Assembly: GCF_000346465.2 (NCBI RefSeq)
Contig: NC_034012.1
Location: 11,537,951 to 11,601,950 of the forward strand
Source of the DNA: Prunus persica
Taxonomy: Eukaryota; Streptophyta; Magnoliopsida; Rosales; Rosaceae
DNA: 64,000 bases
Direction of reading: 5' to 3'
Shown: positions 24,182 through 38,100 of the stretch, in pieces
Layout of the letters: every line of letters begins with the position of its first letter
Position numbering within the stretch: position 1 is the first letter of the stretch
Translations under genes and position numbers: made by a program
The notes under the pieces: generated by a model
What the model was told of the DNA's origin: nothing
Databases searched by the model: none
The model's input: the letters and a program-made list of their open reading frames with translations, nothing else

Positions 24182-26109
24182 AAGGTGCCATCTTGATACT
24201 TTTATTTATATTCTTTTTACTAAGCCATAGAAAAAGGCGATACTGTTTCATTTCCTCAGAAAATTTTGACATCAGAAAAGAGAATATACATATTATACAC
24301 GAGAGAAATAATGGATTTTCTTTTAGTCTCCTACATGCCTTTTTGGGTTCTGTTGCCCTGTCATTTTATGATTACTTCTTAGTGTATTCTTTTGGCCAAA
24401 TTACACCCTTGGTCTTTGTAGTTTGACTAAATTTGTATTTAGGACCTGTGGTTCAATTTTTTTTTAATAAAATACCCTTGTACTTAATTAGCATATATAA
24501 TCTGTTCAATTTTCAATTTTCATCAATTTTAGTATTAGGAGGAACCTAGTGCGCATTACGCGGAAGGTTAATTTGTCATTTTGCCATCATTTGATTCACT
24601 ACCAATAGAGAGAGGGGGGGGTGGTGTTGTTAGGGGAGGGGAGCGGAAGGGAGAAGGGGGAAAGGCGGAAGGGGAAGTATAGATTTGAAGCCCAACTTTT
24701 GCCTTCCCTTTATTTGGTCTACATTGATCTTCTCTCTCTAGTAGCAGCAAGGCTTTCAACTTCATCAATCAAAACAAATACCAGATTATTTGTCCTATGC
24801 CATCTCTCGAATAGAGTGTGCATTAGTTTCAATCAATTGGCACCGGATGTCTAGAGCTAAATCCAATAGATAAAAGAAAAATGTTGTCCCATGTGACAAG
24901 GAAAGGTTTGACGCCTTTTTTTTTTTTTTGCCCTTTTTCTGGTTACTTTACCCTTAAAACCTTTCTCGGAAGAGCAACCAGATCAAATCTCAGCTTACCA
25001 GCATTTGCATGGCACTGGTTGCTGAGACGTTCACGACTGATTATGCATTACGTACTAATGCTAGTTAAAGAAATGAAAATAAGAAGATAATCTGAAGGAA
25101 ACTGAGTCTTGATTCCGAATTACCGAAGCAAATTATTGCATGTAGATCTCTAAGCTTATTAAATTTTGGAAAGCACAACGTTGCTTCCTTTTTGGAGGAT
25201 GCTATTTTCCGGGCATTCAGGAATCCTGTTAAGAAAATTTAGGTCATGTTGCAGACGAGATTCTCGCTTTTAAATTTGCATTTCATTTCTGATATTAGTT
25301 AAAGATGTTGCAATACAGAATATTCAAATATGATCGGGTTTGCGGCAAAGTTCAAAGAACTCACATCAAAGTTTGGTTTCAGGTTTTCAACATAAAATAA
25401 CTTGTTTACATGGCCTCATTAAAAAATCTACTTTCGAAAAAATTGAATGATTTTGGATAGGCCAATCTCCATTATAATAGGATTAAATAAATAGAATCCA
25501 AAATCTAACATAGTAAGGAACCAAAATTCTAGCTAAACAAGGACTCGGCATCAGTTTTAATTAAATTTTATGGTGATTATATGAAGAAGCACATAGGAAG
25601 TGCTTCTCTCCATAAGTGATTCTAACCCTTCCAGAATCACTTCCCATCCTACACCTCAACTCAGAAGGGAAAAAGCCCATTTTTTTCCTGAGTCCATAAA
25701 ATAAGTATACTTTAACAATGAACGGCACGAAGTCAAGAACAGTAATAATAGAAACATAAACTTTTCTTGTCATTAGAAACAGATGGTCCTTGTGCAAATT
25801 ATAGTTCATAATTTATCTTCAGAAAGTACTAAGGTAACATGAGAACTTCAATATGTTAAGAAGAAGAGAAATGAGTAAAGGTCAGCTAGATCTGAATGCG
25901 GCGCCTCCGCAAATGGCATGAATCCATGCAGCAAACTGAAAAATCATCGCCCCAACATACAACAAAAGGCTGAGGTTCAAAGCCACACTACACAAAACCA
26001 AGTGCATGTTGGCAGATTGCTGAGGCTCCACAAAATTATGCGCTGCCTCTTTTCCGACTTCAAACATCTTCGATCTCATCTTCCGATGGTGAAAACCTCC
26101 TGGTGTCTT
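24182..26109. other. Convergent 3' flanks of the ADCK2-like gene and UBP14
   Basis: Contains the 3' untranslated regions of both genes. Bases 24395-24560 (ttacacccttggtctttgta and following) resemble the terminus of a MULE-like element of the type seen at 11963. A G-rich stretch at 24610-24680 follows. Short frames on both strands (24568-24768, 25882-26079) show no domain. Confidence 0.4.
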
Positions 26110-29100
26110 TCAACTGTTCAGTCTCTCAAAGAAATAAAGATATCCCATGTCCTTTGGGGTATTTACCGAAGCTCCAACCTTGTCATCATTGAAAATAACC
26201 CATCTACCATCTTTAAAGATATGTGCAACATAGTGACCACATTGAGTAGAGGTTCCAATGTGGCTCACAATTCCAATAAGTCTATATTCTGCATCGAGCA
26301 AGGACCAACAGTTCAAACATTTAAAAAAAACACACGCACACACCCACATTAGCTGACGTGTTTCAATAACGTAACATATATGTATTATACACAACACACA
26401 CGTATGTATGTGTAAAGATAATTACAGGTGTGAGATACTTACTCCCTCCTCCATCAGGTAGTCCAGTATCAGCGGCAGTAGGTGCATTTTCTGATGTTGT
26501 CGCATCCATATCAGTTGAAACAGAAGCATCAGGATTGTTGAATATCCAATCCGTCGCTTTCTCAATGTCACCACCCTGCCAAAAAAAAATATATTAAAGG
26601 GTTTTTTAGTGATGATAATCATAACGATAACGATAACGATAATAATAATAACAATAATAATAATAAGAGGTTGCCAAAATCTTCCGTGGTTACAATAAAT
26701 ACTTAATAGCACCTACTAGAAAAAAAAGCTAAGCAAAAATTTTACCGATGCTTTCAGTGCTGTCCGAGCAACGTCTTCTTGAAAACCAAAGGAAAGCAAC
26801 ATATCAACTTTTGATTGGTCAACCACATTTTGTCCCCCTTCAGAAATGGGAGCATCTATATCTGGAAAAGGAAGAGCAGATCAGCACAAGAGCTCATTCT
26901 TGCTAGCAAGATACTACTTTCTAGGTACAAGTTTTACGCAAGACAGCACATGTCGAATTACCCGGATCATCCATGTGAGAAAGTAGCCAATTCATTGCTT
27001 CTTCTACCCCGGTATTTGATGTATTAATGGCAGCTTTCTGGCAGTGTAGATGGCTAAACCCCATTGAAACAAGCTGTGAAACAATACTCTCATCGGCCAC
27101 AGGCTTATTTGGTTCCTCCTCTTCCCCAGGAACTGAGCATAGTCAACAAGTAATCCAAAGAGAACCATGTAATTATTCACCAAATAATAGATAATATTGT
27201 ATTAAATTTTTCGCAAGCACTACTCATATACCATTTAAGACCAAAACTGCAAAAGGAACCCTCTAATGATACTGACCCATTTTTCTCCATTAGTTTAGTA
27301 AACATATGGTAAAGGAGCATAATGCAGTTAGATGGCACAAAAATATTTTCAACCTATAAGTTTGAATACTAGTTCATGACTATGAGACAACTTAGGTTGA
27401 AGTCAGCCTACTTCATCGATTATCACAAAAGTTAGGGTGCCACTGAAACGCACTATAAATTGACTGAAAATTCCACACAAATATTCACTTGATGGAAAAT
27501 CTAAGAACATATATGCACAATCGATAAGTTTCTGCAAATATCTAAATAAAACCAATAAGGGTTTGGAGAGAGCAAATTGTAACACATACCACCCTCTGGT
27601 AACAACTCTTCACCAGGTTGGAGTCCCTTGCTGCGCATGTGACTAATATCTATGATATCAGGAACATCCACATAGACATCTGTACAGACAGATACAAAGA
27701 ATAATGAGAAACCTACAAAACCTCAACATTATTAATGCAAAAGAAATTTAGGAAGCCAGGAGAACATACCAAGCTTTTTCGGCACCCAGCCAACCTCCAT
27801 TACAAACTTCCGCATGTGCAACACCAGATAATCTGGGAATGAAGTTAAGCCTCCACTCCTGCAGTGTTTTTAAAAAAAGGAAAAGGAAGAATAGTGTTTA
27901 ACAATAGGAATCAAACTTCCAAGACACATGGCCTAGGTAACAAAACCCTGACTAGTTTGTGAATAACATGCCTGCCTTTGCTTGTGAGCTATTTAGTAAT
28001 TTAACGCCAGCAAATAATCAGAAAACTTACTTCACTGCTGTTGTCTTGGCCTTCAAAGCAGTGCTGTAAAAGTCCTGTATCTCTTCTGGAGACGAAAAGC
28101 TTGCAAGGCATGCTTCTAGAGGAACCCTTGGACGTACAATTTCATCACTGGATCTGGTAGAGCACAACATGCTCAGCACAAAGTGTACAGGGGTGATTAC
28201 ATGTGAAAACATGATATTGAAACCATATGAACTTACACTTCCTTGCCTTCCGAAATCTTTTCTGCCTTCAATTTCTGAAAGGCTTCAAGTTCCTCTGAAT
28301 TTTCAAACAAAATGAATATAAGAATATCAACTTTTGGAAGACTGTTTTAGTATTAATAATGACCCAAGAAACTCACCTTTATTAGTAGCCGCGTGAAGGG
28401 GGATGTTCAAAGAAAGAATGTAGTCAAGCCTTCTATTGTACGCAACTTTCCCAGATGAACACAGAATACGATCTTCAATACCAAACTTGAAACTCCTTGC
28501 AGGATCTGCTTCAGGTTTTCCAGCATGGGCTCGTTCGACTTGGTCAAGAAAATGTAGGAAGAATTCCAAGGCATCCTAAACACAGTTTGCTTTTTAAGTA
28601 TGCACATTAAAGAGAAAACAACAATAATAACAGTGAAAATTATATATGAGAGGATGACTAATGACTTTCCAGCAGCACAAATTGTTGCACATGTTATCCC
28701 TCAATCAAAGAAGAAAAACATAAAATTGAAAAGGATGCAGAAAAGAGAGAGGAACAGGAAAAAAAAAAAGAAAAAAAAAAGCACCATGGCACACCCACTC
28801 GATGGAAAAAAAATAAAATCAAAGAGCTCTGTCAAAAATTGTAAATCTTTTGTGATAGATCATAAAAAATCATGAATGTACCTGTTGTCTCATGGAAGAA
28901 AATTCAGGATGGCTGGCAGCAATAACTGCTTTAAACATACGAGGGGGTATCCCTTCCTGTTTCTAATAAATGTTGAAGGTGGACAATATAAAAGAATCAG
29001 AATAAGTCAAAGGGGGAAAACTCAGATGTGGATGTTTATCCTGAAAGCTTACAGATTTTGTTGTAGTAGCAGTAGCATTTGGATCATCTTTTCCCTGGAT

Positions 29101-32100
29101 TAAAAATAAGAATACTCAGCCAACCACTAAACAGGAGCAGAAACCATCAAAACAAAGAAATTGTTTTCTATGACAAGCATACCTCTGCTACAGGAATGGA
29201 ATATTTACCAGATAGCAAACCATGCGCCAGCTTTGTTCTGTCATACAACACGAAGTGTCAAATACATATGACACGTATGAAAAACCCTCCTAAACCTGCT
29301 TTTCTATGACTCAATCTTTCTCAGAAACGAGAAGGAAAGGCTGAGGAAGAGAAGAGTAGCAGAAGGAAAACAGAGGAGATACACATGCAGTCAGCTGCAT
29401 TTAAACCAAAATGTACAAAATAAAGAGAACTTTTATTCATAAAAAGCAATTAATGTCGAACACAAGAATCACAACTAACAAGTAACACACCTTAGCTTTG
29501 TTATCGTGAATAGCAACACACAATTAACTACAACAGAGGACAGAAATGCATGTACTAAACCAACACTAAGAATCCGATAGATACTTACAACTGCATGTTA
29601 AGGTCTACAGTGGGATCAGCTGGAGCCTTCTCAAAAGCCAATTTCAAACTTTGATTCTTGTAGTATCTGATGAAATAAATGCTAACAAGGATAAACAACT
29701 CCTCTTCTTAATTAATTACTTTTTCATGAAAATATATAATCTAAACTAACCCGGAATAGAAAGAGTGTGTTGAGAACACAACTTGCATCGTAGCTGCCAT
29801 ATAGCAGCTGCAAGAAAACAAAATGGCAAATCAAGATAACATTGAATAAATACAATTTCTTCAGCAGAACTCAACAGGTACAGAAGCTACCTGTTTCCCA
29901 GATTGACAAGTCCAGTGTAACCAGGTCCAAATATCGGTTCAACTTCTTGTCCACTTTCTTGAATTCGGTTCCAGTCAAAATTAGTATTCTGGTCAAGCTC
30001 TCTTTCAGCAGTTGTCATCTCGGTCTGGAAACAAGATGGTATTGTTAGTCAATCAAATTCAACACAGATGTAATAACATATTAAAAGTACAGTAATCTAA
30101 ACGCATAATATCCGGGCCAAATTGTTTGGAGTTTTAAAGCAATTTCATGGAAACAAAACACCAAACTTTCCAAAATATATATCAGAAGTCAGAGCTCTCT
30201 GGTTTTCATTAGAATTCTTCAAGATTGACCACAGGCTTTAACCAAATGGTAAAGAGCCTCCCTCTCCCCAAAATGCAAGAGGTGGCATAGGTGAAATAGG
30301 GAGTCAAACCCCTGTGAGGAGAGTGCCGAACCTATACAGCACTGCAACCAAAAGAGAAAACTTCCAGACTTGTTCAAAGAGCAAAACTCCAGAGATCTTG
30401 TCAATTTTTAAACTTATGATATGGCTTTGTGCATGCATACAATCATTACTGCAATTAAATCATTAGATTACTCACCTGCAACAGATTTCTTTATGTTAAA
30501 ATATGAGAATTAGATCTTTTATATCTCCATGTGATATTATATCATTTTGTACCAATCAAATGTTTCACAGCTTCTGTTATCCCACTAGTTCATTATTATT
30601 GTCTTTAATTGGCGATTATTATTATTTTGTCTATGACTACAGCTAAAGATATCCCTAATTAACAAAATTTTCAAAATTTTCTCTTATATGAAATAGAAAG
30701 TTGTTAAGAAATGTGTACAAAAATACATTACCACATGTTTTCGGGAAAAAAAGAACTAATATCCATTTGGCAATTGATATATGAGAATACCACGTAAATA
30801 TAACCCAACTGTTAGAGAATACTTAAACCATCTGTATTAAGAACATAGCTTCAACACGTGTTGAGAATAGAGATGCCATGTCAAAAAAAAAAAAAAAAAA
30901 ACTGTAGGCCATAAACCCATTTATAGCTAACCTTCTGTAATGATGAGAAATCAATGCCAAAAAAAGCCAGATGTTGCGCTAAAAGTGGGTCCAAGACACT
31001 ATCATCCTCTGGATAAGAGAAAACATCTGAGCTGCCACAATATGTTACCCATCATTAGAAATCCATACATGTAAAGCAAACTCACTAATTGTGAAGAATC
31101 AACTGCATTTAGAATGCTAAGCTATTAAATTATGTTTGCCAGGAGTTTTTAGGATGCCTAAGTGTTTTTAGTCCATGAGCATGTGTCACAGAAAATGAAT
31201 AACTTTAATGTTCTCTTTAACACAAACACATGACTACAAATAGAATAAGGAATTGCAGAGATTTATACAACACAAGGCACCATTACCTGCTCCTTCTAGA
31301 TCCGCGGTAATTGTCCCCAGCTTTACAGCAAGAGGATAGCATGTCTCCTTATAGTGTTCAATGGCATGGTTGTTACCACCAGTACCATCCCAATTTTTTC
31401 TCCCACAAAGGATTGTTCCATCAGTTAGATTTAACCAAAGATTTTCTCTTTTATCACACTTGGAACATTTCCAGCCAGATGAAGGAACCACAATACCATT
31501 GTCAATCTGTTGCAAATTCATTGCATATGCGCTAACTTGCTTCTTCTCAGCTGTCCATGCTGCAAGTTGCTCTTTCCTCTCAGCACCCTCAGCCAATAAA
31601 ATGGCATCAACTGCCAACCTTACCTGTGGTCATAAATCGTAATCATTCCCTGAGATGATTTTTTTCTATTTTTTGCATCAAAATTATATAGAACAAATAA
31701 ACAAGAAATGGGCACCTTCTCTGGCAACTCAACAGAAGGAAATGGAAGGGTTACATAATCAGGCAATAGGACTATACTGTGAGTTTCTTCATATTCAGGT
31801 TCATTGTTGTCAAATCCCCCATCAACACCTAGAAATCATATCATATAGATCAATTTTTGTTTCTATACAACAGAAAAGCTACTAACTAGTAGACAATAAT
31901 ATAAACATTGAGCTTTGTGCAGCAAGAACTAGGATATCTGTTCCTGCAATATCATGAATTTTGAGTAGTATTACCTTTACCAATATTACTTTGTACCAAC
32001 CACATAAAACAATAGAGGCATAAACTGAAGCAAGAAGAAACAAGGGAAAGGTACCCAAAAGTTGCATCCTGCCTTGTTACCAAAATAAGTTTTACCAGAA

Positions 32101-33701
32101 ATATTCTTGAGTCATATAGCTTGGAAAATTGGACTCAGAACTACCATACTAGAAACTAGAGAGGGAGAGAGAGAGAGAAAGAACAATTCTTTAAATATCT
32201 AAAAGATTCGACCATTATTTGTAAGTACAAATTTATTTGCAATGATTCCTAGCCAATAGGCATTATTTTTGGATATTAACAAAGAAAGCGGGAATTTCTT
32301 ATTTTATGGGTACATTATACGCCATGCACTTCTTTTTTAGTGAGAAGTGCGAAGTGAGCAGTTCAAAAACTCCTAGCCTAATCCTGGATGATTATACAAA
32401 TTGTTGCTTCCACTGTGGTCTAAATAATAGCATATCATGATATTTCACCAACTAGTTACTTCCATACGAAAAGCACATATGCAGCATTGATAATGGAACC
32501 TTCAAATAGCACAAACTACATAAATACATCATCTAAACTCAGCAATATCCATCATCACACAGGAATAGATCATCTAAATCAAACTTACCTAGAGCCATGA
32601 GCGTTGGTTTCTTCAAAGGCCTATCTTCGGGAACCAACACTTTTGTTTGCTTTATATGCAAATAAACTGGATTTCCAGTCTTGTTATAATTCCAGCCCAC
32701 ACACTCCTTCCCAAAAGCGAGAAATGTGTTCATGTCAACAAACAAGCCACCTTCTGATCTCTGAAACTCATCATGGGAACACCATCACAGAAAACAAATG
32801 TAAGAAGTACATAAACGGAGAACTTTTCAACATTTACAAGTCAACGAAAAGTGAAACCTTCGTAGCACTTATAACTTGAAAGAAGAAAGGAAAAGAATTC
32901 AATCATAATAATGCGAAACTACAAAACTAGGAGGAGATAAACAAAGCACAAAACTCCTAAAACCAACATACAATCATTTTGGAAGAAACCCGTAACTGAA
33001 ACCCTAAGAATAAGTTTCATAGTAGGTTCTATTTATTTTCCCTTGGACACATACAGAAAAATTTACCAACTCTACTTTCCTTCTCTACTTTTTTCTAGAC
33101 AATCATGAAAAAAATAAAAAAATTCGAAATTGCACCAACAAAATACAAGGAAAAAAGAAAATTGAAATAAACACAATTGATAAGCCATATGAATTATCAA
33201 AATGCAGTTAAAATTGAAGTAGCAGTTGGGCAAAATACTCGAATGCAAAAACACTAGCTATTGAGAAATCCAAGGAAAAGAAAAATTAAGAAAATGGGCA
33301 ATATAGTGAGCTAATCCTAAATTAGTTGTAGCAGCTTCTTGTTGTTTCCTATACTTCGTCAGCAGCCAAACGGTACACAAGCAAACAGAATCAGCAACAA
33401 CAACATTAGAAATAAGAATACTGATCCTCTGTTTGGCCGGCAAGGAAGCTCAAGAAAACACAAAAAGAAAAGCGAACGAATTGAAAAGTATCAAAGCTTC
33501 AAGTAGTGAAAGTGAGTGTCAGAGTAAATTCGATTGTTCTCACAGTTCATCGGAAACAAACTTAAAACAAAAAAAATGGAGGGAAGAGGTTACCGGAGTG
33601 TCGAAAGATATGCAGCATTCTTGCTTGTAGATGCGATTGGTGGGCTCCGGGATCCGAACCCGGGAGAGATTGGATCGGAGCAAGTCCATGGGGTTTAACA
33701 T
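26110..33701 (-). CDS. UBP14: Ubiquitin-specific protease 14 (isopeptidase T type)
   Basis: Twenty coding exons on the minus strand: 33701-33594, 32760-32589, 31828-31716, 31623-31287, 31026-30932, 30024-29891, 29807-29751, 29666-29589, 29237-29183, 29094-29053, 28956-28882, 28575-28377, 28294-28237, 28153-28031, 27858-27770, 27679-27590, 27132-26962, 26861-26746, 26575-26443, 26288-26110. They give 807 residues (803 from the second Met at 33689, which matches the usual family start). ZnF-UBP domain at about 180-245 with Cys184, Cys187, Cys204, His217 and His221. The catalytic Cys box NLGNSC places Cys at about 321. Two UBA domains lie at about 622-662 and 682-724. The His box CGHYVAH is at about 765-771, with a following NDDKV segment. 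Arabidopsis UBP14 (At3g20630, 797 residues) disassembles unanchored polyubiquitin and is needed for embryo development. All key residues are present, so the gene looks intact. Confidence 0.97.
26616..26668. repeat. Imperfect AACGAT/AAT repeat in a UBP14 intron
   Basis: Several cataacgat/aacgat units are followed by aataataat units in the intron between the two last UBP14 exon pairs. It is a compound microsatellite with no splice signal. Confidence 0.8.
30227..30345 (+). mobile_element. Possible tRNA-like/SINE relic in a UBP14 intron
   Basis: A box-A-like taaccaaatggtaaagagc and a box-B-like gggagtcaaacccc lie at tRNA-like spacing or longer, in the 0.9-kb intron between UBP14 exons 5 and 6. 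No foldable acceptor stem is evident, so a functional tRNA is not claimed. Confidence 0.35.
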
Positions 33702-35113
33702 CGCTCTCTGCAAAGAAGAGCCTTTTGGTATGGCGAAATGAGATAGGAAGACAGACTGTAGAGAGAGAGGGTTTTAGAATATATGGGGGAAGAGGGAGAG
33801 AATAAGTTCCTTGCCCTAAGCTGGTGCAAAGTCTTTCAATTGAGTCTTTGAGAGAGATAAAGGAGAAATATTTTGTATGTTTGTATAACACTGAATAAGT
33901 GTTTTATGCATTTGAAATTCTAGTCCTCACCATCTTGAGAATTTTCAATAGGCTTTGGGAGGTTTATACAATTGGGTAGAGAAAGGGGAATGGGAATCAA
34001 AAACTAATCCAAAAGAAAAGAGAAAATGGGAATACTTATTTTTGTATTATGTCAATGGGTTCAAGTTAGGGTTCAAGTTATAGGTCCAAAGCAAAAAAAA
34101 GTTAGCCCAACCTGATCTACTTAATTTGAGTTCAACATGATTGGAATTGGAATGATTTTGTTAGGTGTTTTATTTTTTTAATAACAACTTCCCCTCAATT
34201 ATAGACCTTATTCCACTTTACCCTATGAACTTTAAATTTAGTTTTGAACTCCCCTAATCTTACAAAATATGTCAATGTGACTCATATTCTGTTAAGTTTG
34301 TCAATTTCTCAGTCAAATTCAGAGGCATTTCTGTTCATTCAAGTTAGAATTTGGATTGACATGTGTCAAAACCCTATTTGTTTTGAGGAGGTGTTCCTCC
34401 TATGTTTTAAAAAGCCAAACTTTTTTTATTTATCACAAACCAATGAGTGATGATACTATTTTTACCACATTTACTGATGACATTACTAACTTTATCTCTA
34501 ATAATTCGATTTTGTCACTTAGTCCAAATGATACCTAATTAAGTTAATGAAAAGTGGAGACCGAGCGTTGAACTTTCAGTTTGAGAGCGAGTTAAATACT
34601 CTTTACCATTAAACTCACAAACCACCACTATTTTAATTAGTTTAAATATTAATTAAACAAACTAAATATATATAAATAAAAAATACTAAACAAACGAATT
34701 TTAACAAATAAGTCAAAAATGCCACGTTGACATTTGGCTGATTCTTTTTATTTTTTAAAAAAAAGGTAAAAACAGAAAATAACCAAATCCATATAGGTGA
34801 AAAAATAGAACACTTTTGAATCCAAATTTAAACCCTCAGCTTGTGTTGGTGATTATTTTTGTACGCCTTCTTTTCTGAGTTGAAATTTTAATGCATGCAA
34901 ACGGAGCAAACGAAGCGCGCACAACATGGCCTGCCAATGAAACTCTCTTGCCACTTACAAATACAAACCACAAACCCCACCCTTAATAATTTTCACGGCA
35001 GATCAATGGCACACCACATTGTTCCCTCCCACCCTTGCTTTCTCGGATTCCTGAGCCCCATCTTTCTCGGCTGACAAACATACGCACCCTACCCTCCCTC
35101 CTTCCCGAAATCC
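33702..35113. other. Divergent intergenic region between UBP14 and the At5g23160-like gene
   Basis: Contains the UBP14 5' untranslated region and promoter (minus strand, about 33702-33950) and the promoter of the gene at 35114 (plus strand). No other gene is seen. Short frames at 34244-34538 have no domain. An ORF-poor AT-rich core lies at 34550-34760. Confidence 0.45.
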
Positions 35114-38100
35114 ATGTCAACGGCGCCATGCAATGCGAAATCCACGCCGCCCTTCGCCTCCCATGCACTAGCCACTGCCGATGGATATTCTGCTTCGACC
35201 CGAGTGAAGAGGGGGAAGAAGAAGAAGAGCGCTATGAATTTCTTCTTGTGTTTTCGATCTGGTGACGTGGCCGGCGGTGGCTCTGACAAAAAGGAACAAT
35301 GTGGTACGGATGCCTTCACGTATGTTGGTGTGGGAGAAAAGGAAAACGCGGCGTTTCCGAAGGTGGTGTCTGTGAGGTCATCGTTGACGTCTGATAATGA
35401 AGGAGATGAAGATAAATGTCGCACTGCTCAACAGAGAAATGAAGGACGAGGTGGACTTTCTCAAGTTTTGAAGGCAGTTTTGTCCAAAACATCACTGGTT
35501 TGTTTTGTTTTAATCTCTATTATCCTTCATGGTTTTTTTTTCCCCCACACTTTCGTGATTGTGCCAAATTTTTAGGTATATAAATTCCAATAACGCAGCT
35601 AATACGTACGCAAGACAGTAAAAGCATCAAGCTCAAAAGGGTAACAAAATCAACGAGTTCAAAAATACAAAACAAAAGAGGATAAATGCTGCACAAACAA
35701 ACGCCCCAAAAATTATAGTAAATTTGGCTTACACCCCTCAAATTCAACTTACCTTACTTGCAACCCTTCACTTTTTGTTCCTATAAATAATACCCAATTT
35801 TTATAAGTAAAAACCCATGACTAGGATCCAATTTATCAAGTTACTTTATTAAGCTCAATATCTGATTTATTATAAAATTTTGTCTGCAATTAATTATCCA
35901 TTTTATTATTAAAATTCATTAATACAGTCAACAATGTGTTGGCCGAAAAAGGCAGTTTTCCTTATTGCCTTTTGAAATTTTGTTTCATCTTTCCCGGATA
36001 ATAATCTACCTATTTTAGAACTTGAATTTTATTTATTGTACCTAGATTTTTCATGGACAATAATCTACCTATATATTTTTTATTATAAATTATTGTGTAT
36101 CTATATTTTCTATAAATTATTTTGTACCTATTTTTCTGTAATAATCTACCTTTTTTATATATATAAATTATTTTGTATATATATTTTCTATAGATTATTG
36201 TCTACCTATTTTTCTGTAAATTTTTTATATTTTTATACGTATATATTTATATTTGTATTTTTCGTAGGTACATTATTGGATATATAATTTACAATTTTTT
36301 TTTTTTTGGTTTGCAATTTTAGGGGCTATATGTTAGAGGGAATGACAATCAAACGAGATGGGGTGATTGATATGCTATTAATAGGGAGTATTAATTACAA
36401 TTGCTTGAAATAAATTAGAAATAAAATATGAAATTTGGCGACAACGATGTAAAAACATAGGAATACTATGACCTCTTATATCCTACTGGTCATTTAAATT
36501 TGAAATTGAATTTTACACATAGATTTATAGAGTGATGGGTATATGTCTAGGAAATAGAAAATGTAGGGACCTATATTGGACGAGCCCTAACTCAAAACCC
36601 TAGCTAATCCCACAAACTCTAAAACATCACCCTAACTCGTAAGCATAAATGAACTCTAGAAAGCTAGCATCTTACGCGAAGCAAACTTTTTCAAATACGG
36701 GGCGGAACTAGATTTAGATAAAATGAGAAATTGTAGAGGTGTCTATACGTAGTACTTGTATATATCAGTTTGGTCATATAAATCTTTATTTTGTTGTTCA
36801 TGTCATGATGTTATTGATCCTTTCTATTAATATTGCATGCATATCTTGTAGGTCAAGAAGAATCAAAAAAGAAAGTTAGGAAAAAATTTTGCAAGCACAA
36901 CAACAAATGAGAGTTCAATTACTTCAAGTTATAATCAACAATCGCCGGAGGAAGATGTCCCAAGAATGATCTCCAAAACGACTCCATACGATGGCGTAGA
37001 GGAAAAGGAAGATGTGGTGCTCCCAAAGGCAATGGTTTCGCCGTTGCCAGATAATGATGAAGTAAATGAAGAGAGAGACGACGGTCGATATCAGACAAAT
37101 AAAGGACGACGCAAATTATCTCGTTTTTGGAAGGCGGCCTTGTTCGGGACATCTTTGGTTAGTTTATTATTATTAGTATTATTATTTTTATAATATTTAA
37201 ATTCTTACAACAAATGAGAGTTCAATTACTTAAAGTCTTTTTTTTTTTTTCTCTCTAGTTTGCTGGTCAGATTTCTACTTTGGTCATTATGGTTTAAACT
37301 ATAACAATTTAACCCATGTGTAGTTTGATATTTATTGCAATCCAAGAACATTTTCGTCCAAAACACCCACTCATGTGAGGGACAAGTGCTTTTTTTTGAT
37401 ACAAGCGATATTGGGGAAGGGGGGAGTTGAACTTAGGACCTTGGGTGCATGGGTAAATTCTCTTAACCACTTGAGTTACAAGCCCCTTGCAAGGGGGTGG
37501 GGGCAAGTGCTTATTCCATCACGAAGTTGAACGGAAATTTCAGTGTTTCCTTGAATTGCAATGGATAACAAACTACATGATCAAATTGCCATAACTAAAA
37601 CTACCATGAAATATACCCTAAATTATCGGTATGAAATAACTTTTTACATTTTTATTATGAATGAATATATTAATTTTTTCATGATCTTATTAATTCTTAC
37701 AAGTAATTAATATTTTATTGACAGGCCAAGAAGATTCAACTGAGAAAGAAGGGAAAATTTTTGGAAAGAAATGAGAGTACAAAGTATAATCAAGAATTGC
37801 CCGAGGAAGAGGACCCAAGAATAGTCTCCAAGACTTCTTCCTCTTTAACTAATAATTCTTCTATCTTCACTAAATCTTCATCAAACTCTTCATCTCGGTC
37901 ATCAAGCAGGTCCTTGTCCAAGAGAATTAAATCGTTTCGATCAAGTTCGACGCGTAGTTTAAAAGCCAATTTGAGGTATTTGTCCGAAAAAATCATTCGA
38001 CCAAGTTCCAACAGTTCAAAAGCCAATCCAAAACTTTCCCCTGATAAAGCCAATAAGTCGTTTGAATCTAATGATTCAAAGGGTTTCAAAGAAGGGCATG

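Noticed and set aside
33630..33690. tRNA-like box B (gggatccgaacccggg) on the plus strand
   Set aside because: It lies within UBP14 exon 1, whose translation matches the family, and no cloverleaf can be drawn around it.
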